Shown here: in pieces, positions 37,071 through 48,459 of the stretch
Numbering within the stretch: the first letter of the stretch is position 1
Layout: every line of letters begins with the position of its first letter
Notes under the pieces: generated by a model
What the model was told of the DNA's origin: nothing
The model's database searches: none
The model's input: the letters and a program-made list of their open reading frames with translations, nothing else
Assembly: GCF_016545825.1 (NCBI RefSeq)
Contig: NC_052613.1
Coordinates: forward strand, 5,146,001 to 5,210,000
DNA from: Eucalyptus grandis
Taxonomy: Eukaryota > Streptophyta > Magnoliopsida > Myrtales > Myrtaceae
DNA length: 64,000 nt
Reading direction: 5' to 3'
Position numbers and translations under genes: made by a program

Positions 37071-38120
37071 TGAAAATGCTAGTACTACCATCTAGATGGG
37101 GTGAATAGGTGTTAAAAAAATTAACAAATAAATGTAGAATAAGTTATATAGCAAGCAAAGTCTGAGGAAAAGTCAAAGTCTAACTAAAAGCGCCACCAAA
37201 CTTTTGAAGAAAATTCAAACTCAAATAGAAATGGTTTTGAATTTTGAGAAGTTTAAAAGAAGATTGCAACGAATAAAGCCGAAGAGAGTTAAGGGAAGGG
37301 AAAATTGCACGGGAGATTTATAGTGATTTGGTTTAGATCAAGACTACATCCACTCTCCCACGCTAATAGCCTTCTGGCTGAAATTCACTAAAGTATCAAC
37401 AAAAAGTACAATGTTTCGAGTGGAAACACTTAGTGGAAGATTTCTTTTTTTTCTCACTAAGTCACTCTTATTATGTTTTTTTCTCTCTTAAATACAATTT
37501 GTAAGCATTGTCGTTGAAGAACAAGTGGTTGGAAAGGCTTCAAACTTTGGAATTTCAATTTTCACACTCTATCTCAAATGGACTTAATGACCACCTTAAA
37601 TACTCCTCTATGCCTTTATAGTCGTTGGCATTTTCCAAAGAATTTCTTCCAATCAATCCATTGGACAGAATCAATTAAGAAAATCTTGTATCCTTTTGAA
37701 GATTGAGATAAAAGTCCATTGATTTAGGTTGCCCATACAATCATAATTTAGGTTTCCATAAATAGATGCTTCCCAAAAAGGAATTTGTCTTTAAGATTGA
37801 TTTCATCAATTCATGATTGATTCCATCAATGTATTTACAAAAGGTAAGTGAGATTCTTCGCTAGAAAGCCAGATATTAAAGATGAATCTTTATAACGTTC
37901 ATACTGAATCCTTGTCATTAGATAAATAATCCTGAGTCTAATTATATCTTCGTTTTGGACTTAGTTTCGGTCTAGATTACATTAAAGGGGGAAAGACTTC
38001 TAAATAAATAGACTTTGACAAAAATCTACGATATAGCTTAGAAGTCTAGTATTCTTCAAAATAAGAACAAGAACAAGAAAGTTCTATCAACTTCAAAACA
38101 TGATAGGAGTTTTCTCAACA
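37071..38120 (-). repeat. LTR2: shared middle Copia LTR, 1,050 bp
   Basis: On the plus strand it runs from tgaaaatgct to ttctcaaca; on the minus strand it has TG...CA ends. It is the only one of the three with both ends intact. On its right side sits a PBS (5' LTR role for element A). On its left side the RT of element B is cut off directly at the LTR edge, with no polypurine tract, so element B lost its own 3' part. Confidence 0.8.
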
Positions 38121-39560
38121 TGAGTATCCAAGTAGAATAAAGTCTCCTCCTTTTGGATACCAGAGTTCTAACTTTGGATTAGTGGCAATATATTTGACAA
38201 TACGTTTAACATCACTGAGATGTGATTCTCTAGGACCACACATGCACACACTAAATAAAATATTAGGATGTGAAGTAGTAAGATAGAGAAGAAAACAAAT
38301 CATGCTTTTGTTGATTTTTTGGTCCACTTTCTTGCATGCTTCATCCTTATCAAGTTTGGAAGAATTTGATAGAGAAATCTCAGTCTTCTTGTAATTTTCT
38401 ATCCCAAACTTCTTAACAATATATTTATCATATTTCTCTAAATAGATGAAGGTTCTTTCTTTAGATTGTCTGACTTGTAGGCCTAAAAAGAATGTCAACT
38501 CTCTCATCATGCTTATTTTGAATTCTTCCTACATAGACTTAGGGAATTTCTTACACATAAGTTCATTAGATGAACCAAAGATGATGTCATCTACATAAAT
38601 TTAAACAAGTAAGAAAAAGCTTTACCTTCTTTCTTGATAGATAAAGTAGTGTTGATCATACCTTTCTTGAATTTGTTACTCACTAAAAACTTGCTCAGTC
38701 TTTCGTACTAAGCACGAGATGCTTGCTTCAAAACATATAAAGCTTTCTTGAGTCTATAGACAAAGTCTGACTTTTTGGGATCTTCAAATTTTAGTGGTTA
38801 TTCCACTTTAGACTTCTTCTTAGATGAATCCATTGAGGAAGGCACTTTTGACGTCCATCTGGAATAGTTTAAAGTTATTAAAACAGGCACAAGCAAGTAG
38901 CTAAGGCTGCAGTGCCTCTCAATTAGAAGTTCACCATTGCACCTGGTGATTTCCTGTTCCAAAGCTCTCATTGCTGGAGGCTTCCTTGAAGCTCACATAC
39001 TTGTGGCTTCTGTAAAGCTCACCTCTTACCTAGTGGCTTCTTCAAGGCCAAAATGGCTCAAAGGTAGAAGTGCCTCAAGGCTAAAAGGTCTTAGAGAGGC
39101 TTAACAACCTCAAGCCATTGTAGGCGAACAGAGACTCAAGGAGAGAGCTTCAGGCTAGGGAGAGGCCCTCATGCCACACGAAGGTGGAGAACTAGCCTTA
39201 TGGCTTCTAACTTGGCTACTGGTACATATGTCTCATCATAGTCTATTCATTCTTCCTATATGTATCCTTTTGCCATGAGCCTTACCTTGTTTCTAGTCAT
39301 TTTACCATTTTCATCCAACTTGTTTCCAAATACCCACTTCATTCCAATCATAAACTTTCCTTTTGGTTTACTAACCAACTCTCAAACATCATTTATCTTA
39401 AATTGCTGAAATTCTTCTTGCATTGCTTCTATTGAGTTTTCATCGAACAAAGCTTTCTCTACTCCTTTCAGCTCCACTTAAGAAATAAGTGCTAGAGCAT
39501 TTGAGTCTTCCTTGCGTTTGGAATATGGTGCAGCCTCCTTCTTCTATATTGCCAATAATG
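38121..39560 (-). pseudogene. Copia element B reverse transcriptase, interrupted
   Basis: The minus strand shows ETYVPVAKLE (39,215), MDVKSAFLNG (38,850), YVDDIIFG (38,590) with the catalytic Asp pair, and LTFFLGLQVRQ (38,500). An in-frame TAA lies just before YVDD where Gln is usual. About 300 bases of unrelated sequence (38,905-39,210) interrupt the stretch between the first two blocks. The frame ends exactly at LTR2. Confidence 0.75.
38905..39210. other. Unidentified insert within Copia element B RT
   Basis: Flanked on both sides by RT sequence. The insert contains repeated cttcttcaaggcc, aagctcac and cctcaag words, as if built from a degenerate short tandem repeat. No terminal repeats or target duplication can be fixed. 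Confidence 0.5.
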
Positions 39561-40099
39561 AGATTCTTTAGGATAACTCAATTTGTGCTTCCAATTCTTG
39601 TTGAATTTGTCCTTTTCTTCAAGAGTCTCCTGAGTCTCAGTCTCTGCTGATTCTTTTACTCCTCTTCAATTTGATCTTGCTCAACAGGAGGCTGGTTTTA
39701 TTTAGGAGACTCGGATTTTGTTAAGTCTAAGACTAACTCAAATTCTTCAAATTGAGTATGATCTTGTTGATTTCGGTAGACTTCTTGAAATCTGATGTTC
39801 ATTGATTCTTCAATGGTCCGAGTGTTCTTGTTGAAGACTTTATATACCTTGCTTGTTACAGAATATCCAAGAAATATCCCTTCGTCCGATTTTTCTTCAA
39901 ACTTACTCGGATAGTCATTTGCATTTTTCTAGATAAAACACTTGCAACCAAAAATATGGAAATAGGAAATATTTGGTTTTTTGCCTTTAAGGGGTTTTCT
40001 CTAGGATGGGCTTGAGAAACACTTTGTTAATTATGTAGCAAGTAATGGAGACTACTTCTGCTTAGAAGAGATAAGACACTCTACTTTCAATCAACGGAG

Positions 40100-41100
40100 T
40101 TTTACCATTTTCTATAAAAATTGATTTTTTCTTTCTACAACTCCATCTTGTTCTGGAGTGTAAAAAGAGGAGAAAATATGTTGAAGACCATTTTCATCAC
40201 AAAAGCTGATAAAATCTTGATTTTCAAATTCTCCCCCATAGTCTGTTTTGATTTTCGAAATTGCATAGCCCTTCTCATTTTAAACTTTTTAGCAAACTTT
40301 GAAAAATAAGAGAAGGCTTCTACTTTATTTGCTAAAAAAAAAAACCATGTAAATCTTGAGTAATCATCCACAATTACTAAATAATATTTTCTTACATCCA
40401 ATGTTTTGGGTTTTAGTTGGTCCAAAAAGATCCATGTGAAAGAGCTACAAACCACGGTTAATGGAAATATGATTTATGGTTTTGAATGAACTTCTAGCCT
40501 ATTTTCCCAAAGTGCATGGAGTGCACAACTCAGACTTCTTGTAAACCATTCTAGGAAGACCACAAGCCAGCTTCTTGAAAGATAGTTTAGTTATTTGCTT
40601 CATGCTAACGTGTTTTAGTTTGTGGTGCCAAAGGTTTGCTTCATCTCGAATTGAAATAAGACATTGAGAGCTTTCTAGATTTATGTCTAGAAGGTATATG
40701 TTACCATGCCTTCAACTAGTGAAAGATTAAGAGAACTCTTAACTGACTCCAGAGCATATATTATCTTGAAAATTGATTTCGAACCTTGTGTCACACAATT
40801 GACTAATACTTAGAAGGTTGTAATTAAGACTTTCACTGGGGAAATATTATTGATGATCAAGCTACCAATCTTCACCGTTCTCTATCCAATAATTCTTCCT
40901 TTATTGTTTCCTCCAAAGGAAACACTTCCTCCTCTTCGTTTTTCTAATTTAATGAAACCACTTGAGTATGTTTTTCTAGTTTGATGAAACTACTTGAGTC
41001 TCCTGTCATATACTTAGAACATCCAGTGTCCAAGTACCAGTTGCTCTTCTTTTTATTGTAACATGCAATTAAAGAAAAGTCTCAAACTTTTTTGGTACTC
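40100..41100 (-). pseudogene. Copia element B protease and integrase
   Basis: The minus-strand frame 40,135-40,455 contains KYYLVIVDDYSRFTWFFFL, the integrase core start with its first Asp region. The rest is shifted (QNKMEL where Q-N-G-V-V-E is expected). Protease lies near 41,000-41,050 with an intact D-T-G triad. Not translatable as one protein. Confidence 0.7.
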
Positions 41101-41295
41101 AAATTTTTTTGGATCCTAAAGAGTTAGTGGTAAAGATTGTTTTTGTCTAATCCTTCTTAATAAGTCTCCAAACATTAGGACACTCATTCTTAAAATATTC
41201 TCAGTGTCCACACTTAGAACATTTAAGAGCACTTGGACAATAGATTTTGTAAAAAAAAATTGAAAATGATTTTTGTAAGCAAGTCTGAGAATTCT

Positions 41296-42830
41296 CTATC
41301 TGATTCTCTCATTGACTTTTAGAAAATCAATCAAAAGATTACTTTCTTTATTAAAACCCAAACTAGATTTGTTGTTGTAATAAGGGATTTGAATGGAAAA
41401 AATGTGTCCTAAGATTTTCGAGCCTTTTGAAAATTTTGTAGAAACATTCGAAAATTCCTTTTTCAAACTCTCATTTTCTTTGGAAAGAGAATCATGACTT
41501 TCCTTCAAATCATCAAAATTATTTTTCAAACTCTCAAACTTTTCTTTCCAATAAATATCATGTTGTCTAAGTTTAGAATTTTCCTTATTCAGTATGGAAA
41601 TCCTTTTAAGAGAGGATTAAGGTTCAAATAAAGCTCATTTATGTATCTGAACACTTTAGTAGGAATCTCAAACTGACTTGCCCCAATTTCCTTGTTCAAT
41701 TCAGAATATGTATTAGAGTCAAATTTTGAGTCTAAGTCTGAGTGGGCCATCAAATAGGTGTTTTCATACTTCTCATCACTCTCTTGACATTCCATTTCAC
41801 TTCAAGTTTCTACTTTTAGTGCTTTCTTATTCTTGTCGCACTTTTTTTTCTTCTTTTTCAGCAAAGGACAGTTTGTCTTGATATATTCCTTTTTCTTGGA
41901 CTTAAAGCATATTACATCCCTACTAGATTCATCTTCTTCCATCGATCTTTTTTGGGAATTTTGCTTGTTTTGCTTCTTCTAGATGAACCTTCTCCCTTTT
42001 CTATTCAGCTTTCTAAATTTTTTGTTCATAAGAGCAAGTTCTTCATCGTCCATATCATCTTTTAAGTCTATATCATCATAATCAACATTAAATTTAAGGA
42101 CAATGGACTTCTTACCTTTTGAGTCGTCTTCATCATTGATCTATTCCACTTCATAAGATTGAAGGGTGTCAATTAGTTCATCAACGGAGAGTGGCATAAT
42201 CCTTTGCGTCTCTCGGATTGAGGTCTTGACATGATTCCAATCCTTTGAGAGTCCTAACAGAAGTTTGTTGACTTTCATTGAAGTAGAAATTGGTTGTCCT
42301 TAATATACCAGACTATTCACAATTTTTTAAATTAATTAAACATATCTTTAATAGATTCTCCAAGCTTCATCTTGAAAGACTCATATTAGTTGAGCAGGAT
42401 GTTCACCTTTGTCTCCTTTACAAGATATGTACCTTCATAAGTGACATGAAGTCTGGCCAAACTTCTTTGGTTATCTCACATGAAGAAATTTTATTATACT
42501 CGGTAGGAAACAAAGCACAATATAAGGATTAAATAGCTTTTGCATCAAAAGCCTATCTTTTGGTTATTTCTGCTTGATCAATTTATTCAACATCCTTGTT
42601 TATGACTTCTTTCTTCTTGTCTAAAGTAAAAGCAACATTTGGATTGATTTATCTTTCCACAACATCCCATTCCTAGGGATCTCTAGATCTTAGGAATGCA
42701 TTCATTTTGTTTTTCCACACATTGTATTCCTTTTCATTGAAATAATGTGGGTTAGTATTGCTTTGTCCTTCCACAAGTCCTAGTGCCAAGATACTAGCCA
42801 TAGAAGATTTTTAGCTCTTAAGTAAAAACA
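41296..42830 (-). pseudogene. Copia element B gag and coiled linker
   Basis: Minus-strand frames at 41,296-41,529 and 41,589-41,795 are Lys/Glu/Ser-rich coiled linker (SHDSLSKENESLKKEF). The knuckle near 41,880-41,920 and the UBN2 core near 42,200-42,420 are degenerate. Matches the gag of element A along its length. Confidence 0.65.
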
Positions 42831-42855
42831 TTCTAATAAGACAAGCACTTAAAGT

Positions 42856-43832
42856 AAGACGGATAGGTGTTTAAAAGAAATCTTGACAAATAAACATGGA
42901 ATAAAATAAGTTACTAGCAAAGTCTAGATGAGGATCAAAATTGGTATCATGAAATACCAAACTTCTGGAAAAAAATAATAATAAGTGTGCAACAAACTTT
43001 AAATTAAAAAGTTAAGGGAAAAGAAAATTGCACACAAATTTTATAGTGGTTTGGCTTAAATTAAGCTTATATCCATTTTTCCCATGCTGACAACTTACTG
43101 GCTGGATATCACTATAGGATCAATAGAAGATTACAACTTATGAGTGCAAAACTCAGTGGTAGATCTCTCTAGCTTTCTAAGACACTCTTTTTGTGTTTTC
43201 TCTCTTGATCACAACTTGTACTCATAGACAAAGACAAGTAATCAAGAACAACTTCAGACTTTGGAATTTCAGATTCACGTTCCTCTACTTCTTGACTGAA
43301 TGACCTCCTTTAAATACACTCCGTGCAACACTAGCCATTGACATTCGCTGAAGGAAATTCTTCCAATCTACCATTGGTCATAATATTTTAAAGGAATCTT
43401 GCGGCTGTTGAAGACGGGAATGGAATTTCCACTTGATTCTCCCATACAATCAAAATTTTGGTTTTCAAAAGTAAAGTTTCCTCATGTGGAACTTATCTTC
43501 GAGATTGATTTTGTCAATTTGTGATTGACTCCATCGATATTTATGTATATGGAAAGTAAAATCCTTTGCCAGAAAACTAGATGTTGTACAATAATTTCCC
43601 AATAAGTTGAATCAAGTCATATCTTGATAAATCCGGTTATGAACTCCTCCTCATTCTGGATACAATCTTGTTCTAGACTCGTCAGAGTGTGATAAGCTTA
43701 TGGGATAAAATATATATTGACAAAAGTCTTCAATAGTTCCTCAAAGCAACTTAAAATCAATATGTTCTTAAGATAGGCAATAGAAATAGAAAGTTTTGTC
43801 AACTTCAAAATTTGGTAGAAGTTTTCTCAACA
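42856..43832 (-). repeat. LTR3: 5' LTR of Copia element B
   Basis: Aligns with LTR1 and LTR2 and ends ttctcaaca at 43,832, starting TGTTGAG on the minus strand. Its inner edge and the PBS are lost by a small deletion (caagcacttaaag replaces the PBS region), so the left limit is approximate. Confidence 0.75.
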
Positions 43833-44089
43833 ATGTGTTTTTAAACAAGATATCAAAGAGGGTTCTCCTACCAGGAACATGCCGAGCATCATTGCATATT
43901 CCATATGTCCAATATCACTTCCTTTTTATTGCACCTTTTCATTCATCAAAATACATAACCTTTGCGGATGTTGATTTTCGCTATAGGTATGTTGTGTGAT
44001 CAAGTTCCGTATGTTGTTTTAAATGTACCCATGATTTGAAAGTCCAATTGTCGATTGATCATATAATTGAATCTTTTATTACAAGCAGC

Positions 44090-44330
44090 ATCGATGCCCC
44101 CTCAACGTCAAATTGTTCCACATCAATCCATTAATCCCAACCGTGCCATCATCATCATGGAAAAACCATTTAATCACATGTCACCCACAAACTCTAATGG
44201 ACATGGATTCGTGTATGCCATCATCATCACAAGCCCCAAATAATGCTCGTCCACCTCCTCGGATTCTACCTTTTGAAACAAGCCCGCTAGGCCCATCATC
44301 ATTACCAAGTCTATGGTTATTTACAAAACT
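44090..44330 (+). pseudogene. Exon-like relic repeating the 3' part of the BED exon
   Basis: Text around 44,195-44,325 (ctctaatggacatgga ... taggcccatcatcat) resembles the BED exon end at 29,595-29,695. It is preceded by an acceptor-like ACAAGCAG at 44,082-44,089 and ends near AAGTCTATGG, one base short of the donor AAGGTCTGT. One frame reads TLMDMDSCMPSSSQ against ALMDIDPS in the BED exon. It is probably a decayed repeated exon skipped by splicing. Confidence 0.5.
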
Positions 44331-44418
44331 TAATCCTTATGTGTCACCATATTACATTATTATAGGGTAGCAAGAATGCTATCATGAGACTCTAACCAAT
44401 GGAATTTTTAAATTGCAG

Positions 44419-47400
44419 AATTAGATATGAACAAGGGTTCACCAATGATGAATCATCCAAATATAGGCAACGGCTTTGAAGAGAATAGAGCATTGAAAAG
44501 AAAACTAGAACTACTTTATAGCAAAGGAGCTATCATAAAGGATGAGTTAGAATTTTTGCATTCTATCCCTAAAAAAGCTAAGAATGGAAGTTGTGAATTG
44601 GTTGGCAAATGTGGAGAAGCTTAAAAATGATTGTACAGAAGCAGCAAGTGAGGACTATTTGCCACCACATCAACAGGTGGATATATTGATGCATGAAGTA
44701 GAAGACTTTATGAGACAAGGAAAAGGACCATTTGAGGCGAGAGAGACCAAAGTCAATAAATTGTTAGAAGATAAGATGGTGGGAGAGGCATTTCAAAGAA
44801 ATACTACAAAGATTTTGGAGTACCTAGTAGGGAATCAAATATCCCGAATAGGCATATATGGAATGGGGTGTGTTGGTAAAACAACTATTATGGTGCACAT
44901 ACATAATAGACTCCTCGAAGAAGCAAACCATGGCAATGTGTTGTGGATCACTGTGTCACAAGATTTCAACACACAAAGTTTGCAGGACGCCATTGGAAAG
45001 GAACTATGTTTGGACATACTTCAAGAAAATGATGTGAGGAAACGAGCATCAATGTTGTGCAATTGTTTAACGAAAAGAGGTAAATCTATATTAATCCTCG
45101 ATGATGTGTGGGAATGCTTTGATCTTAAAGAGGTGGGAATCCCAATTAAAGCAGATGGAATTAAGTTAGTTTTAACCACTCGATCCTTTGAGGTATGCCG
45201 CCAGATGCAATGCCAAGAAATGATAAAAATTGAACCTCTATCTCATAAAGAAGCCGAGAGCTTATTTTTGGAGGAGCTGAAATCCAAAGTGGCCCTTAAT
45301 TTGGAAACTAAAGCCATTGTCAAGTCCATTGTTAAAGAATGTGCAGGCTTACCGCTTGCAATCGTCACGATGGCAAAAAGTATGCGAGGAGTGACCAATG
45401 TGTTTGAATGGAAGGATTGCTTAAAGAAATTAAGAGACTTAGACATGGGGCAAACGGATATGGAAAAGATGGTCTTAAAGAAACTAGAATTCAGTTACAA
45501 TCGCCTTGGTAAGCATGAAGTTCAACAGTGCTTCTTATCTTGTGCACTTTATCCAAAAGATAAATTGATTGATAAGTTCGAGTTAATTGAATTCTTTATT
45601 GACCAAGGATTGTTGGATCAATTGGAAATGAGGGAGGAACAATATTTTAGAGGCCACACCATACTAAGCAAACTAGCAAATGTTTGCCTATTGGAAGATC
45701 ATTGGAGTAGGATGAAGATGCATGATTTGATTAGAGCCATGGCATTGCACATCATGAGTGCAACTTCAATTGTAAAAGCAGGAAAGGGGTTGAAAAGGAT
45801 ACCATGTGAGGAATATTGGATGGATGCTTTAGAGAAAGTTTCTCTGATGGAGAATAATATTGAAGAATTTCCCTTGAACATGTCACCAAATTGTCCTAAA
45901 CTATCAACTTTTCTATTGAATACAAACTTGTTTAATAGGGTGGTAATCCCCGATTCTTTCTTCAAACAGTTATGGGGGCTAAAGGTTCTCAACCTAAGTG
46001 GATGTAAACTAAGAGAACTTCAGATTCCATTTCAGATTTGGTAAATTTAAGAGCACTATTGCTTAGATATTGTGGGGAATTGTGTCATATTCCTTATTTA
46101 GGGAAGCTCACATCTTTGAGAAAGTTGGACGTGTTTTATTGTGTTCAGCTAGAAGCGATCAAGGGTCTGGAAAAGTTGGTAAACTTGAGATACCTTGACA
46201 TAGCTCATACATACATAAAGAGAGTACCCAAAGGAACATTGGGGCTTTACTGAAGTTGCAATATCTTAGCGTTCAGGCAGTAAATGAAGAAGACATTATA
46301 AAATTGTGTGCATTAGAGGCACTTGAATGCCAGTTTGAAGATGTGGATGATTTCAACAAGCTTGTGAGGGTGGTTAGTCAGCAGAGGAATAAACCTCGCT
46401 ATTACAAGCTGGTGTGTGAAAAACAATCGGAGATTAATGTGGAATTAATTCAACAAGCTCCATTTCAGAATTGTGAGAGGAGCGTCCGCATTGGGATAAG
46501 GAGTCATTGTATTGTGAGCGCGGGAGGGGAAAGCAGTGGTCATGGCATTTGTATTTTAATTCCCCAACATGTGCGGACATTGTCAGTAGGCAATTGCGAC
46601 GGTGCAACAAATTTGTCTGACATGGATCTGCCTAAAAACCTTGAGGAGCTAACAATAGACAAATGGAAAAACTTGCATGTGCTCAATGGAAGACAAGATG
46701 AAGAAATAATTAACATCGATGACTCCCCTACCCCAACCCCTGCCCCTCTCCTCTTCCTAAGCCTTAGGGTTTTGTCAATATATGATTGTCCGAGACTGAA
46801 GTATCTCTTTGGGCATGGGCCTGAATTCTACCTTCCTCATTTACGAGAGATTCGCACAACAGAATGTAAGGAAATGGTGGGGATAACAGTAGCGGTTACA
46901 TCACCATCACCACATCCGTCACCAGCCTTCCCTGGTCTAGAAGATATTATTATTTCAAAGTGTGATAAAATGAAGAGAGTGGTGGAATCTGAGTGGTTGC
47001 CCCACTTCCCTAACCTGAGATAAGAATACTCAGTTGTGAGAACATGGAGGAGATAATAGGAGGTCCTCCCCCATACATGCCAGTCGAAGAGATTTCACTA
47101 GAAGAGCTTTCCGCAGAAGTTTGTGATAACCTGAGAAAGTTGTTTCCATATGAGTTGCTGATTTATCTTCGAAATCTTCAAAGTATCTATGTTAATCGCT
47201 GCAAAGGAATGGTGGAGATGATAAGCGGAGCGAGACAAGGCCAAGAAGGAAGCATAACGAATCTTGTAGGCTACACCCCTTCATTATCCCGATCTTCAAT
47301 TTCTCTCCCAAAGCTGAATTCCTTGTGGCTATGCAATCTTCCCCAGCTGAAGAGCATATGTGAAGTCCCAATAACTTGCGATTCCATGATATTTTTGGAG

Positions 47401-47613
47401 GTGTCCGAATGCCCAAAACTGTATAGGATTCCTCTACAACTGCGATTTCGTGATATTGAAGACATTCCGTATATTGAGGTGGAAGATGAGGAAAAGTTGA
47501 AGACATTGATATGGGATAACCCCAATGCTCAGTCTATTCTTCAATCTCATCTCCTTTTTCGTGGCGATCGTTGTATTCTACAAAGCCGCAATTCACGTGA
47601 GTTATCGATATAA
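44419..47613 (+). pseudogene. CC-NB-ARC-LRR exon of the BED-NLR gene, four single-base frame breaks
   Basis: Encodes an intracellular immune receptor of the CNL class (RPS2/At4g27190-like). Numbering from the ATG at 44,584: P-loop GMGCVGKTT 93-101, kinase-2 ILILDDVW 169-176, RNBS-B LVLTTRS 195-201, GLPLA 255-259, RNBS-D CFLSCALYPKD 316-326, MHD 379-381, then leucine-rich repeats to the stop at 47,611-47,613. The frame changes four times by one base. There is an apparent extra base in the A-run near 44,575, and a missing base near 46,020, near 46,242 and near 47,023. No in-frame substitution stop is seen between them. The P-loop has Cys where Gly is usual. Either a recent pseudogene or base-level sequence error. 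Confidence 0.8.
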
Positions 47614-48114
47614 TTTCTTTCATTCTTGATAAAAATCAAAAATACAGAAGGAATTATCATTTGGATTGCTATATGTTTTTGTACATGTGCATAAGCCTAT
47701 TTATAATACAAAAAAGATAAAATAGGAAAAAATATACGAAATAACATTTTCTTATTTTACTGTCTGATATCTAATATTACGGATTGATTGAATCAATTAG
47801 TCTGTAATAAGAATTAGAATCAAATTCAAATCATTTCGCATCTCCAACAATTCCTTATAAATCGTTATGAAGATGTGGCCCTTCTTTTTACAGTCATGTA
47901 GCTATGGGGCCTAGGATCAGAACTAGAGTCATATAGCTCTAACTTTGGCTTTCGCAGAATTGGCCGCCTTGTGGACGTGAATCCCTTGATGCTACTTTCG
48001 AAGAAGTCCTGTTCAAAGGCCTCCAGCTACTGTTTTAATTACTCGAGTATGCTTTCCTGCAAACTCTCAAGTTGCCATATGAATTACTTTCTTCTTATGC
48101 CGTACTGACGGAGG
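47614..48114. other. NLR 3' flank, no gene seen
   Basis: AT-rich to about 47,850 and then mixed. No domain recognised. The final part (about 48,050-48,114) belongs to the minus-strand coiled-coil relic in another frame (NDLRQYGIRRK). Confidence 0.4.
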
Positions 48115-48267
48115 TCATTCATGAGGCGGAGGAGCTTGGAGATGTGGGTGGGGCTGGACTTGGGCGAAGGAGTATGAGAAGTAGGTGTCAAAGGAGCAGC
48201 CGAATACCACCTTCTGGGAGAAGATCTTGCGCAGCGCGGTGACAACTGTGACGACAAATTTAGTCAT
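48115..48267 (-). pseudogene. Coiled-coil gene relic (starts MTKF), copy 2
   Basis: The minus-strand ATG at 48,267 starts MTKFVVTVVTALRKIFSQK, clearly related to the relic at 7.2-7.59 kb, and continues SFAQVQPH with Gln where copy 1 has a stop. Soon after, the frame shifts: the expected H-x-S-K-L-L-R-L-M-N-D-L-R-Q text lies in another frame. Sequence on its plus-strand side (48,268-48,440) matches parts of 7,588-8,700, so this is a third, deleted piece of the same duplicated neighbourhood. Confidence 0.55.
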
Positions 48268-48459
48268 AGTAGAAAATTGAAGGATTGAAGTTTGCTTTGC
48301 CTTCACAAGCATCGTGAGTTCACAAGTCCAATCCATAATTCAATAGATTGGATATGGCATTTTGTGTGTATATAGGTATGGTTTTTAGAGATTCATGTGT
48401 ATTGGTGTTGATTCCAATTTTGTATTAGGTGACTCCATGAGCTAACTTCATGTTGTTTC

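Larger units (their letters stand above)
38121..42855 (-). mobile_element. Copia element B internal region, truncated after RT
   Basis: Minus-strand order from LTR3 leftward is gag, protease, integrase, RT, then an abrupt join to LTR2. RNase H, any env-like ORF and the PPT are missing. Protease reads WYLDTGCSKYMTGD near 41,010 and keeps its Asp. The gag knuckle has lost two ligands (C-S-Y-C pattern near 41,880). The element is closely related to element A across gag and integrase. Confidence 0.75.
29700..44418 (+). other. Transposon-filled intron of the BED-NLR gene
   Basis: Bounded by GTCTGT at 29,700 and TTGCAG at 44,418. Almost all of it is Copia sequence on the minus strand (29,780-43,832). 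Before the elements remain about 80 bases, and after them about 590 bases containing an exon-like repeat of the BED exon's 3' part. The joined phase of the two exons argues for a true intron rather than two unrelated genes. Confidence 0.6.
28436..47613 (+). other. BED-NLR resistance-gene locus, two recognised exons and a 14.7 kb intron
   Basis: A BED zinc-finger exon (28,436-29,699) and a CC-NB-ARC-LRR exon (44,419-47,613) join in phase. The first ends in phase 1 at CAAG/GTCTGT and the second starts after TTGCAG/AATTAG, so the join gives an uninterrupted frame into MNKGSP. Proteins with a BED finger ahead of NB-ARC and LRR domains are known intracellular immune receptors of poplar, eucalypts and grasses. 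The intron holds two Copia elements and an exon-like relic. The NB-LRR exon has single-base frame breaks, so the present allele may be inactive. A GT-rich context (CAC/GTGAGTT) at 47,597 allows another 3' exon. Confidence 0.7.
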
